A stretch of DNA of 64,000 nucleotides from Pelomonas sp. Root1444 (GTDB lineage Bacteria > Pseudomonadota > Gammaproteobacteria > Burkholderiales > Burkholderiaceae_C), in assembly GCF_001426885.1 (NCBI RefSeq), contig NZ_LMFP01000003.1, positions 248,001 to 312,000 on the forward strand, written 5' to 3'. Under the pieces are notes generated by a model that made no database searches, was not told the origin of the DNA, and was given only the letters and a program-made list of their open reading frames with translations. Of this stretch, positions 55,985 to 64,000 are shown in pieces (positions within the stretch are counted from its first letter, which is position 1; the number at the start of each line of letters is the position of its first letter). The position numbers and the translations under genes are program-made.

Positions 55985-56836
55985 TCACTTCAACAGGCCA
56001 GCGTTCTCTGCAGCGGCCTTGATGCCGTTGTAGTTCTCGGGCTTGCTGGGGATGAAGCGCGTGGCGCGCTGCAGGCCCAGGATCTCCTTGCCCTGCGGCG
56101 TGTTCAGGTCCAGCGCCAGGAAGGCGGCCTTGATCTTGTCTTGCAGCGCCTGCGGCATGTCGGCATGGACCGACCAGTTGTAGTCGTAGTAGGCCGGCGT
56201 CGTGTAGAAGACCTTGACCGCCGCCGGGTCCACCTTCTTCTCGGCGACGAACTTCTCCCAGACGGAGATGTTCAGCGCGCCGGCATCGACCTTGCCGCTG
56301 GCCACCGCGGCGATGGTGGCGTCATGCGCGCCGCTGAAGGCCACGCGCTTGAGGTCGGCGTCCGGGTTGATCTTGGCGCCCAGCAGGAAGCTGCGCGGCA
56401 TCAGATGCCCCGACGTGCTGCTCTGCGAGCCGAAGCTCAGCGTCTTGCCCTTGAGGTCTTCGAGCTTGTTGATGCCGCTTTTCGCATCGGTGATGAAGAC
56501 GGAGCGGAACTTTTCGTCCTCCTCGCGCTGCACCAGCGGGATGATCTTGCCGCCCGAGCGCACGTTGGCCTGCACGAAGGTGAAGCCGCCGAACCAGGCC
56601 AGGTCGATCTTCTTGTTGACGACCGTCTCCACCGCGGCGGCGTAGTCGGTCACCGGCGTCCACTCGACCTTCATGCCCAGCTTGCTCTCCAGGTACTGGC
56701 CCAGCGGCGCGAACTTGCGGGACAGCTCGGTGGGCGACTCGTCGGGGATGGCGGTCACGCGCAGCACCTGCTGGGCGTGGGCGGCAGCGCCGACGAGTGC
56801 GAGGCTGGCGACGAGAAGGCGGGCAAGTCGGTTCAT
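55985..56836 (-). CDS. PhnD/selenate-type ABC substrate-binding protein
   Basis: 283 residues. The signal peptide runs to about residue 21 (AAAHA-Q). The opening TAIPDESPTELSRKFAPLG and the ITDAKSGINKLEDLKGKTLSFG segment are characteristic of PhnD-like proteins annotated as putative selenate binding proteins. No permease or ATPase genes are adjacent. It lies 6 bases after mrp. Confidence 0.85.
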   Translation of the reverse strand: MNRLARLLVASLALVGAAAHAQQVLRVTAIPDESPTELSRKFAPLGQYLESKLGMKVEWTPVTDYAAAVETVVNKKIDLAWFGGFTFVQANVRSGGKIIPLVQREEDEKFRSVFITDAKSGINKLEDLKGKTLSFGSQSSTSGHLMPRSFLLGAKINPDADLKRVAFSGAHDATIAAVASGKVDAGALNISVWEKFVAEKKVDPAAVKVFYTTPAYYDYNWSVHADMPQALQDKIKAAFLALDLNTPQGKEILGLQRATRFIPSKPENYNGIKAAAENAGLLK

Positions 56837-56842
56837 GAGGAC

Positions 56843-57937
56843 TCAGCTGTTCTTGGAGATGGAGATGGTCGGGAACTTGGACGAGTAGTCCTTGCTCTGG
56901 GCGGCGAGCTTGGACGCGACCTTGCGGGCGAGCGCCTTGTACAGGGCCGCCACGTCGCCGTCGGGCTCGGCCGCGACGGTGGGCGTGCCCGCGTCGGCCT
57001 GCGCGCGGATGCTCATCGCCAGCGGCAGAGAGGCCAGCAGCTCGGTGCCGTACTGCGCCGCCATCTTGGCGCCGCCCTCCGAGCCGAAGATGTGCTCGGC
57101 GTGGCCGCAGTTCGAGCAGATGTGCACGGCCATGTTCTCGACGATGCCGAGGATGGGGATGCCGACCTTCTCGAACATCTTCAGGCCCTTCTTGGCATCG
57201 ATGAGGGCGATGTCCTGCGGCGTGGTGACGATGACGGCGCCGGTGACCGGCACGCGCTGCGAGAGCGTCAGCTGGATATCGCCGGTGCCGGGCGGCAGGT
57301 CGATGACGAGGTAGTCCAGGTCCTTCCAGTTCGTCTGGCGCAGCAGCTGCTCCAGCGCCTGGGTGGCCATGGGGCCGCGCCAGATCATGGCCTGGTCGTC
57401 GTCAACGAGGAAGCCGATGGAGTTGACCTGCAGGCCGTGCGCGACGTGCGGCTCCATGGTCTGGCCGTCGGCGCTTTCGGGGCGGCCTCGGGCGCCCAGC
57501 ATCAGCGGCTGGCTGGGGCCGTAGACGTCGGCGTCCAGCACACCGACGCGGGCGCCTTCGGCATGCAGCGCCAGGGCCAGGTTGGCGGCCGTCGTGCTCT
57601 TGCCGACGCCGCCCTTGCCGGAGGCCACGGCGATGATGTTCTTGACGCCCGACAGCAGCTGCACGCCGCGCTGCACCGCATGGGCGACGACTTGCGTCGT
57701 GATGGCGACGTCGACGGTGCCGACGCCAGGCAGTTGGCGGGCCGCGGCGGTGATGGCATCGCGCAGCGCCGGGTGCTGGCTGGCGGCGGGGTAGCCCAGC
57801 TCGATCTGGACGGCCACCTTGGCGCCGTCCACGCGCACCGACTTCAGTGCCCGGGACTCGCCCAGCGAGCGGCCGCTGCCGGGGTCGAGCACGGCTTGCA
57901 GCAGGGGTTGAAGCTGGGCTTCGGTGATCGCGGTCAT
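56843..57937 (-). CDS. apbC: Mrp/ApbC iron-sulfur cluster carrier ATPase
   Basis: 364 residues. The N-terminal MIP18/DUF59-like domain (about 1-90) is followed by a deviant Walker A P-loop, SGKGGVGKST (about 106-115), DLPPGTGD as Walker B, and CSNCGH (CxxC, about residue 275) that holds the bridging 4Fe-4S cluster in the dimer. It transfers Fe-S clusters to apo-proteins. Divergent from the TonB receptor, with 112 bases between. Confidence 0.96.
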   Translation of the reverse strand: MTAITEAQLQPLLQAVLDPGSGRSLGESRALKSVRVDGAKVAVQIELGYPAASQHPALRDAITAAARQLPGVGTVDVAITTQVVAHAVQRGVQLLSGVKNIIAVASGKGGVGKSTTAANLALALHAEGARVGVLDADVYGPSQPLMLGARGRPESADGQTMEPHVAHGLQVNSIGFLVDDDQAMIWRGPMATQALEQLLRQTNWKDLDYLVIDLPPGTGDIQLTLSQRVPVTGAVIVTTPQDIALIDAKKGLKMFEKVGIPILGIVENMAVHICSNCGHAEHIFGSEGGAKMAAQYGTELLASLPLAMSIRAQADAGTPTVAAEPDGDVAALYKALARKVASKLAAQSKDYSSKFPTISISKNS

Positions 57938-58049
57938 GGCAGGAAACAGTTCACGGGAGACAGGGCTGGCAGTCTAGGGCCTGTAAAGAAGTCTTGCGTT
58001 AACCGACCCGCCACAAGCCTTTGCGGGCCGCATGGGAAGCTACCGCCCC

Positions 58050-60344
58050 ATGCAGCTACTTCGCATCCCGACCGCCGCCTTGGTGGCCTGTGCCGGCCTG
58101 CCAGCCGCCTTCGCGCAGACCAGCCCGACGCCGCCCGCGGCGGCCGCATCCGCGCCCGCGCGGCCGCCGGCCAAGCCCGCCGACGCCGCCAAGGCCCAGC
58201 TCGATCGCGTCGAGGTCAGCGGCACGGCCAGCGACGAGTCCGTCCGCCGGGCCTCGACGGCCAGCAAGATCGTCATCGGCCGGGAGGAGATCGACCGGTT
58301 CGGCGACTCCACCGTCGGCGAGGTGCTCAAGCGCCTGCCCGGCGTGACGACCGGCGGCCGCCCGGGCCGCGGCGGCGACATCCGCATGCGCGGCATGGGC
58401 GGCGGCTACACGCAGATCCTCGTCAACGGCGAACGCATGCCGCCCGGGTTCTCGCTGGACCAGCTGCCGCCCGACCAGGTCGAGCGCATCGAGGTGCTGC
58501 GCGCGCCGACGGCCGAGTACGGCGCGCGCGCCATCGCCGGCACCATCAACATCGTGCTGCGCGAGGCGCTGCAAAAGCGCATCAACGACCTGCGGCTGCA
58601 GCTGACCGAGGAGCGCGGCAAGCTGCGCCCCAACCTCGGCTGGACACGCAACGACAAGCTCGGCCAGACGGGCACCTACAACATCACGCTGAACGCGACG
58701 CGCAACGAGCGCATCGACGACTTCAACAACACGACCACGACGCACCTGCCCGCCACGGGCCAGGACAGCACGGTGGTGAACCAGGGCCGCAGCAACTCGG
58801 CCAACGAATCGCTCAACCTCAACGCCCGCGTGCAGTGGCGCGAGGCGAATGGCGACAGCTTCTCGCTGCAGCCCTTCATCGTCGTCAACCGCAGCAGCGG
58901 CGCCAACGTGTTCGACCAGACGCAAAGCCTGTGCAGCAGCGACCCGGCGAGCCAGATCCGCTGCCTGAACTACGACCACGCCGACACCGAGAGCCGCAAC
59001 CGCTCGACGATGGCCCGGTTGCACGGGCAGTGGCAGCACCGCCTGGGCGAGAGCACGCGGCTGGAGCTGCGCGGCGCCGTGGGCGGCATGAACGCCCACG
59101 GCCACAGCGACCGCGAGGAGCGCCTGGGCGGCGCGCTGTTCCGCACGCAGGACGACACCACCGACAGCCACCACGGCTCCTGGAGCCTGGCGGCCAAGCT
59201 GTCGCACCAGATGGCCAGCGAGCACAGCCTGGTGGCCGGCCTGGAGGCCGAAGGACAGAACCTGGACCAGACGCGCCTGACGCTGCAGAACGGCCTGCCG
59301 CTGCCGGCGCTGCAGGACTTCGGCGACAACCTGTCGGCGTCGACGCGGCGCTATGCCTACTACGCGCAGGACGAGTGGAGCGTGGGCAAGCAATGGGGCT
59401 TCTACGCCGGCCTGCGCGGCGAGGCCATCACCACCGGCAGCGGCAGCGAGAGCAACCCGGTGCGCAACCGCTCGTCGGTCTGGACCCCGCTGCTGCACGC
59501 GGTCTGGAAGTTCGACGAGAAGGGCCGCGACCAGATCCGCGCCAGCCTCACCCGCTCGTACCGCAGCCCCAACCTGCAGGACATGATCGCGCGGCCCAGC
59601 ATCAACTCGCAGTACGCCTGCCCCGACAACGCGCCGTGCGGCGCCAACGTCATCAACGACCCCGACCGCATGGGCAACCCCGACCTCAAGCCCGAGGTGG
59701 CGCGCGGGCTGGAGATCGCCTACGAGAACTACCTGAGCGGGGGCGGCATCGTCAGCGTCAACGCCTTCTACCGCCGCATCCAGGACCTGATCCGCGTGGA
59801 GCCGCAGCTGGAGACCGTGTCCTGGGCCAGCGTGCCGCGCTGGGTCGCCCGACCGCGCAACATCGGCGACGCGACGACCTACGGCGTGGAGCTGGAGGCC
59901 AAGTTCCGGCTCGACCAGTTCGTCAAGGACGCACTGCCCGTCAACATCCGCTCCAACCTGAGCCTGTTCCGCTCGCACGTCGACCAGCTCCCCGGCCCGC
60001 ACAACACGCTGGACCAGCAGCCCCGCGGCACGGCCAACCTCGGCTTCGACTACCGCCTGCGCAGCCTGCCGCTGACGCTGGGCGGCAACATGAACTACAC
60101 GCCGGCCTACCAGATCCAGCAGACCGAGCTGCAGCTGACCGACCTGGACAAGAAGCGCGTGGCGGACGCGTTCGCGCTGTGGACGTTCAACCCGTCGCTG
60201 GGCCTGCGCGTGTCCGCCGCCAACCTGGCGCCGCTGGACTACTTCACCGGCAGCGTCATCACCACCGACAAGGCCGTCATCACGTCACGCAGCGGCGGGC
60301 CCAGCTACACGCAGTGGCAGCTGCGCCTGGAGATGAAGCTGTGA
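58050..60344 (+). CDS. TonB-dependent outer-membrane receptor
   Basis: 764 residues from ATG 58050, which gives a normal signal peptide (MQLLRIPTAALVACAGLPAA); ATG 58032 adds six residues. A Pro/Ala-rich linker is followed by the plug domain (about 55-170, VGEVLKRLPGVTTGGRPGRGG and VERIEVLRAPTAEYGARAIAG, in parts) and the barrel to the C-terminus. A Cys pair lies in an external loop (CSSDPASQIRC). The substrate (siderophore, haem, metal or sugar) is not visible. Confidence 0.92.
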   Translation: MQLLRIPTAALVACAGLPAAFAQTSPTPPAAAASAPARPPAKPADAAKAQLDRVEVSGTASDESVRRASTASKIVIGREEIDRFGDSTVGEVLKRLPGVTTGGRPGRGGDIRMRGMGGGYTQILVNGERMPPGFSLDQLPPDQVERIEVLRAPTAEYGARAIAGTINIVLREALQKRINDLRLQLTEERGKLRPNLGWTRNDKLGQTGTYNITLNATRNERIDDFNNTTTTHLPATGQDSTVVNQGRSNSANESLNLNARVQWREANGDSFSLQPFIVVNRSSGANVFDQTQSLCSSDPASQIRCLNYDHADTESRNRSTMARLHGQWQHRLGESTRLELRGAVGGMNAHGHSDREERLGGALFRTQDDTTDSHHGSWSLAAKLSHQMASEHSLVAGLEAEGQNLDQTRLTLQNGLPLPALQDFGDNLSASTRRYAYYAQDEWSVGKQWGFYAGLRGEAITTGSGSESNPVRNRSSVWTPLLHAVWKFDEKGRDQIRASLTRSYRSPNLQDMIARPSINSQYACPDNAPCGANVINDPDRMGNPDLKPEVARGLEIAYENYLSGGGIVSVNAFYRRIQDLIRVEPQLETVSWASVPRWVARPRNIGDATTYGVELEAKFRLDQFVKDALPVNIRSNLSLFRSHVDQLPGPHNTLDQQPRGTANLGFDYRLRSLPLTLGGNMNYTPAYQIQQTELQLTDLDKKRVADAFALWTFNPSLGLRVSAANLAPLDYFTGSVITTDKAVITSRSGGPSYTQWQLRLEMKL

Positions 60345-60348
60345 CGGC

Positions 60349-62271
60349 TCACGCGCCGGACGTACCCGTCACCCACGGCCCCGTCAGCCCGTCCAGTTCG
60401 CAGTCCCACAGCGCCTGCGCGTCCATCTCGTCGACGACGCCTTCGCCATAGACCTTGAGCGCCAGGCTGCGCAGCATGATGACCATGCCGCGCACGAACG
60501 CCGCCCGGCCCGCCTCGCCGGCCACGCCCAGCAGCACGGACGCGTCGAGCTTCACGTAGTCCAGGCCCGCCTGGTACAGCCGGTCGACCTGCGCCAGGCC
60601 CGCGCCGGCATGCTCCAGGCCGAGCTTGACACCCAGCGGGCGCAGCTGCCGGCCCAGCTCCAGCAGGCGCTCGAAGTGCTCGGTCGCGGCGGCTTCGGCC
60701 AGGTCGAACAGCAGGGCCCGCGCCGCCTGCGGCCATTGGCTCAGCAGTTCGCGCAGTTGCGGCAGGAAGCTGGTGTCGGCCAGCGAAGCCGGCGCGATGT
60801 TGATGCAGCGGGCCTGGCCGTCGGCGGCGATGGCCTTGAGGGCCAGGCTGACGGCGAAGAGGTCCACCGCGGCGGTCATGCGGGCGCGCAGCGCCAGCGG
60901 CAGCCAGGCCGAGGCGGGCAGGTCGTCGGCCTCCAGCCGCAGCTGCAGCGGGCACTCCAGGTGCAGCAAGCGGCCGGTACGGTCGCGGACCGGGAACTCG
61001 ACCAGACGGCCCTGCTCCTGGCTGACGGCCTGGCGCAGCTGCTGGCGCCACTGGCCTTCACCCTGCTCGCGGCCGATGCCGGGGTCGGCGACGATCTCGA
61101 CGACGAAGCCGCCGCGCGCCTCGCCCAGGTGCTCCGCGCGCGCCAGCGCCGCGTCGGCCTCCCCCAGCCAGACGCCGCTCGGCCGCTCGCGCGGCAGCTC
61201 GATGGCGCCCAGCACCACCTGCACGCCGGGGCCGAAGGCCGGCAGGCTGGCGCGCAGCGCGTCGGCCAGCGCATGCGCGGTCTCGGCGGCCACGCCCTCG
61301 ACGGGCAGCCACAGCGCGAAGTCGCCGCCGTTGAGGCGGCCGACGCGGCAGCCGGCAACCGATTCGGGATAGGCCTGCAGCGCGGTCACGACCGTCAGCA
61401 GCACGTCGTCGACGGCACCGCGGCCCAGCCGCGCGTTCAGGCCTGGCAGGTCGCGCAGGCGCACGAGCACCAGGCCGGCGCTGGCCGGGCCGTCGTCGCG
61501 CTGCAGCGCGGCGTCCAGCTCGGCAAGGAAATGCTGGCGCGTGGACACGCCCGTCAACGGGTCATGGTGCACCTGCTCGCGCAGCACCAGCAGCTGGCCG
61601 GCCTGGGCCTCGAACAGGTCGCGCACGCGCTGCACCATCGCGTTCATCGCACGCGTCAGGCGCTGCAGCTCGGGCACGCGCGGCTCGGTGACCTGGCCGT
61701 AGCTGCCGGCCAGCACGCCCTCGGCCTGGGCCACGGCGGCGTCCAGCGGGCGGCGGATGCGCTGCAGGCCCGCCCAGGCCAGCACGGCCGCGACGATGCC
61801 GACGCCCAGCAGCCAGGCCAGCAGCCGGCGCGAGGCCAGCCATAGCTCGTCATGCGCATAGCCGGCATGGCTCTTCAGCTCCACCGCACCGATGGCGTTC
61901 CAGCCACTGGACAGCTGGGCCACGCCGGGCGCGGCCTCGATGGGCACGAGGCTGCGGAACCACGCGGGCGACTGCCCCGGCCTGGCCGCGCCGGTGCGCT
62001 CGAACAGCGTCTCACCCTGTGGGCCGCGCCAACGCACGAACTCATAGGAGCCGGTGTCGAACTGGGCCGACACCAGCAGCTTGATCAGCTCCGCATCGCC
62101 CTTTTGCTGCGACAGCGCGAGCGCCAGTGACTGCGCATTGTCGGCGTTCTTCAGCGCCAGCTGCGTCTGCATCAATTGACGCAGCGACAGCGTGGACAGA
62201 CCGACCGCGCCCACCAGCGCCGCCAGCACCACGCCCAGCACCAGCCAGGCGATCTGCCGCATCAAGGACAT
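60349..62271 (-). CDS. lapD: LapD-like c-di-GMP receptor with degenerate GGDEF and EAL domains
   Basis: 640 residues. An N-terminal membrane helix, a periplasmic LapD/MoxY-type domain (about 25-135), a second helix (about 150-170) and a HAMP-like segment precede a GGDEF-like domain whose active loop reads LNGGDFAL. The EAL-like domain has LECPL where EAL should be, so it should bind but not cleave c-di-GMP. LapD holds LapG when c-di-GMP is high and so keeps a LapA-type adhesin on the surface. The lapG gene lies upstream with 10 bases between. Confidence 0.9.
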   Translation of the reverse strand: MSLMRQIAWLVLGVVLAALVGAVGLSTLSLRQLMQTQLALKNADNAQSLALALSQQKGDAELIKLLVSAQFDTGSYEFVRWRGPQGETLFERTGAARPGQSPAWFRSLVPIEAAPGVAQLSSGWNAIGAVELKSHAGYAHDELWLASRRLLAWLLGVGIVAAVLAWAGLQRIRRPLDAAVAQAEGVLAGSYGQVTEPRVPELQRLTRAMNAMVQRVRDLFEAQAGQLLVLREQVHHDPLTGVSTRQHFLAELDAALQRDDGPASAGLVLVRLRDLPGLNARLGRGAVDDVLLTVVTALQAYPESVAGCRVGRLNGGDFALWLPVEGVAAETAHALADALRASLPAFGPGVQVVLGAIELPRERPSGVWLGEADAALARAEHLGEARGGFVVEIVADPGIGREQGEGQWRQQLRQAVSQEQGRLVEFPVRDRTGRLLHLECPLQLRLEADDLPASAWLPLALRARMTAAVDLFAVSLALKAIAADGQARCINIAPASLADTSFLPQLRELLSQWPQAARALLFDLAEAAATEHFERLLELGRQLRPLGVKLGLEHAGAGLAQVDRLYQAGLDYVKLDASVLLGVAGEAGRAAFVRGMVIMLRSLALKVYGEGVVDEMDAQALWDCELDGLTGPWVTGTSGA

Positions 62272-62281
62272 GTCTCTCCCC

Positions 62282-62986
62282 TCATAAGAATCCCTCTGCC
62301 CTCACCTTCGCCACCAGCTCGCGCCACAAGGACAGCCGCGCCATCGGGTCGCCCTGGGTCACCTGGCCGACGCCCTGCCACAGCCCCTCCGTGTTGAAGC
62401 TGAACACGGGGGTGAGGTCGGCGCGGGCGGAGGCCGGCAGCACTTCGGGGCGGAGGTTGTCCAAGATCAGCGGCTCGCCATCCGGCTGGGCATAGTAGGC
62501 CAGCACCATGTGGGCCAGCGACTGGCCCTGCATGCGCGCCCGCACGTAGACCATGCGCAGCTTGGCCGTCGGCACGCCGGCGGCGGCCAGGCTGAAGTAC
62601 TTGGCGATCGCATAGTCCTCGCAGTCGCCGGCGCGGCGCTCCAGGCTTTCCAGCGGCGAGGCCCAATAGTCCGGCAGGCCCCAGGTCGCGGCGTCCTCGC
62701 GGAAAGCCAGGCGCTGGTTGAAGAAATCGTTGATGTCCTTGAGGCGCTGCAGCTCGTCCTGCCGGCTGCTGCGCTCGATCTGCTGCAGCAGCGACTGGGC
62801 CTGCTCGGCCACGCGCGGGCCGCGCTGGGCGGCCGCTTCCATCACCCGTGCCGCGTCATAGGCCGCCGCCACCAGGCCCGGCAAGGCCAGCAATGCGGCC
62901 AGCCACCACCTGCAAAGGCCAGAACGGAAGGCGGCGCTGGCGGTGTGGATGGACAAGGGTGGGCGACGGGCGGCGGTTGATTTCAC
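62282..62986 (-). CDS. lapG: LapG-like periplasmic cysteine protease
   Basis: 234 residues. A signal-anchor-like stretch (about 27-42) is followed by the BTLCP domain with the triad Cys122 (RAGDCEDYAIAKY), His159 (LAHMVLAYY) and Asp176 (LILDNLRP). LapG cuts the N-terminal end of a giant adhesin and releases the cell from a surface. It is paired with lapD; no LapA adhesin or its type I secretion genes are in the window. Confidence 0.92.
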   Translation of the reverse strand: MKSTAARRPPLSIHTASAAFRSGLCRWWLAALLALPGLVAAAYDAARVMEAAAQRGPRVAEQAQSLLQQIERSSRQDELQRLKDINDFFNQRLAFREDAATWGLPDYWASPLESLERRAGDCEDYAIAKYFSLAAAGVPTAKLRMVYVRARMQGQSLAHMVLAYYAQPDGEPLILDNLRPEVLPASARADLTPVFSFNTEGLWQGVGQVTQGDPMARLSLWRELVAKVRAEGFL

Positions 62987-63038
62987 TGTACCCGCCGTCC
63001 CGCCGATGGTCCCGACGGGCCGGGGCCGCGGCGTGAAC

Positions 63039-63509
63039 TCAGGCCGGCGACGAGCGCAAGCCGTAGGCCTTGTCGCCCACGAACAGGTACTCCGCGCGCA
63101 GCACCGCCTCGCCCTGCTCGCCCGTGAAGGTGAAGCCCAGCACGGCCACCTCGGCCCCGGGCTTGATCTCCTCGACGCCCCAGGCCTGCATGCGCGTCAG
63201 CGGCGCCAGCTCGACCTCCCAGCGCCGGTCGCGGCGCGTGGGCAACCTCGCCTTGGCCAGCAGCGCCGCGCCGTCGACGGCCGCGCTCTGCCGGGGCAGG
63301 CTGCGCTTGGCCAGGTCGGCGGGCAGGGTCGGGTTCTCAGGCAGCTCCAGCTGCAGCTCGGCATGCGGGTTGCGCCAGGCCACCTGCGTGACACGGCCAC
63401 TCAGGTAGATCGGGCGCTCCTGGTCGAAGCTGCTCCAGCCGTGGTGGGCCAAGGCCGGCACGCCAGCAAGGGCCGGCAGCGCGGCCAACAGGGAACGTCG
63501 TTGCATCAT
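63039..63509 (-). CDS. Small secreted protein, DUF6152-like
   Basis: 156 residues from ATG 63509, with AGGAG upstream. A signal peptide (about 1-21, ending PALA-H) begins the mature chain with HHGWSSFDQERPIYLSGRV, which is typical of DUF6152 proteins with an N-terminal His pair. A compact beta-barrel-like body follows. An N-terminal His could bind copper, but nothing proves this. It lies 14 bases after the membrane protein gene. Confidence 0.8.
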   Translation of the reverse strand: MMQRRSLLAALPALAGVPALAHHGWSSFDQERPIYLSGRVTQVAWRNPHAELQLELPENPTLPADLAKRSLPRQSAAVDGAALLAKARLPTRRDRRWEVELAPLTRMQAWGVEEIKPGAEVAVLGFTFTGEQGEAVLRAEYLFVGDKAYGLRSSPA

Positions 63510-63523
63510 CGACAACTCCTCGG

Positions 63524-63943
63524 TCAGATGTAGGCGATCCAGCGGCCGCAGATGATGACAGCGATCCAAATCCACAGCGAGAGCAGGCCCTGCACGCGGG
63601 CCGCGCGGTCGGCCAGCGCCAGGCCGCCACGAGCGTGGAACCACGCGGCGTTCGCGCCGGCCAGCATCAACAGCAGCAGCTTGATGCGAAAGGCCGGGTT
63701 GGCCAGCAGCTCCTGCGGCTGGGTCGAGAACATGGCCAGGCCGGTCAGCAGGCACAGCGCAAAGCCCAGCAGCGCCATCGGCAGCACCAGCCGCCCTAGT
63801 GCGGCCAGGTCCAGCCTGCGGGCCAGGCCCAGCAGGCGCAGCTCGAACACCAGCAGGCCGCCGAACAGCAGCGCGATGCCCAGCAGGTGCACGGTTTCCA
63901 GCGCCGGGTAGGCCCAGGGGTGCGAGGCGAGACCGGTCCACAT
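63524..63943 (-). CDS. Small integral membrane protein
   Basis: 139 residues with four membrane helices (HLLGIALLFGGLLVFELRLL; LPMALLGFALCLLTGLAMF; IKLLLLMLAGANAAWFHA; LSLWIWIAVIICGRWIAYI). Proteins of this type often accompany DUF6152 proteins, as here. Function unknown; a His in helix 1 could ligate a haem or metal. Confidence 0.75.
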   Translation of the reverse strand: MWTGLASHPWAYPALETVHLLGIALLFGGLLVFELRLLGLARRLDLAALGRLVLPMALLGFALCLLTGLAMFSTQPQELLANPAFRIKLLLLMLAGANAAWFHARGGLALADRAARVQGLLSLWIWIAVIICGRWIAYI

Positions 63944-63956
63944 GGCTGGGCGCGAT

Positions 63957-64000
63957 TCAGAACTGCGGCGAAGTCGGCAAGATTGACGCCGGGCGGGGAT
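63957..64000 (-). CDS. Possible 3' end of another gene
   Basis: An open frame enters from the right edge and ends TSPQF-stop at 63957, 14 bases before the next start on the same strand. The spacing fits one operon and the final Phe fits an exported protein, but fourteen codons are too few to be sure. Confidence 0.3.
   Translation of the reverse strand, partial: PRPASILPTSPQF

Noticed and set aside
56141-60451. A 1436-codon open frame on the plus strand
   Set aside because: It runs antisense through the binding protein and mrp and then out of frame through the TonB receptor. The composition (Arg/Ala/Gly/Gln runs) is that of a GC-rich shadow frame.

Overview
The window is high-GC DNA (about 70% G+C by eye) from a Gram-negative, aerobic, metabolically versatile bacterium. 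A betaproteobacterial paa operon, PEP-CTERM proteins, a LapD/LapG pair, a TonB receptor and a nickel urease point to Burkholderiales, probably the Rubrivivax/Roseateles/Leptothrix group. That placement is inferred from gene content and style, not from a marker gene. No rRNA, tRNA or CRISPR array was found. Region 1 (1-11.7 kb) holds housekeeping and signalling genes: the end of an alpha/beta hydrolase, a LytS-type kinase / LytTR regulator / unknown membrane protein operon, argH, a bacteriohemerythrin, an M3 metallopeptidase, propionyl-CoA synthetase, an NlpC/P60 endopeptidase and a DUF4382 lipoprotein. Region 2 (11.9-22.1 kb) is a phenylacetate degradation operon on the minus strand: paaG-paaI-paaK-paaA-paaB-paaC-paaD-paaE-paaR(TetR)-ABC substrate-binding protein-paaZ. 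Most neighbouring genes overlap by a few bases. A perfect 14-bp palindrome and an FNR-like box lie in front of paaG. PaaK activates phenylacetate, PaaABCDE epoxidises the CoA ester, PaaG isomerises it to the oxepin, and PaaZ opens and oxidises the ring. The later beta-oxidation genes paaF, paaH and paaJ are not in the window. Region 3 (22.1-30.4 kb) carries a PfkB kinase, moaA-mobA-GNAT, a YceI-like lipoprotein, an Mpo1-like membrane protein, a ketopantoate-reductase-like enzyme, an isochorismatase coupled to a GlxA/AraC regulator, and a TerC protein. Region 4 is urease in two blocks on the same strand. The structural genes ureA-(53-aa His-rich membrane protein)-ureB-ureC lie at 52.7-55.2 kb. 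The accessory genes ureE-(outer-membrane barrel)-ureF-ureG-ureD lie at 30.4-34.0 kb. About 18.8 kb of unrelated DNA separates them. Region 5 is that intervening DNA (34.0-52.7 kb). It holds a crotonase, a GFA protein, a thioredoxin-like protein, a TPR-like secreted protein, a two-subunit molybdenum hydroxylase, a CoA-transferase, a large periplasmic-propeller histidine kinase, a cluster of PEP-CTERM proteins with a decayed duplicate, a REP/RAYT repeat cluster with two truncated RAYT relics, and a lower-GC ClpP-like protease with a large insertion. Region 6 (55.2-64 kb) has a nitroreductase, a PhnD/selenate-type binding protein, the Mrp/ApbC Fe-S carrier, a TonB receptor, lapD-lapG, a small secreted protein and a membrane protein. 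A dispersed intergenic repeat (GCCCCTCGT box, hairpin, CCCC-GGGG box, GGGCCGGCTTGGG box) occurs near 26.6, 31.9 and 55.9 kb. A related copy is translated in frame as an N-terminal extension of PaaB at 18.4 kb. The most distinctive observations are the split urease with its small His-rich protein, the insertion-bearing ClpP-like protease beside the RAYT/REP block, the repeat captured by paaB, and the structured leader and decayed duplicate in the PEP-CTERM cluster.
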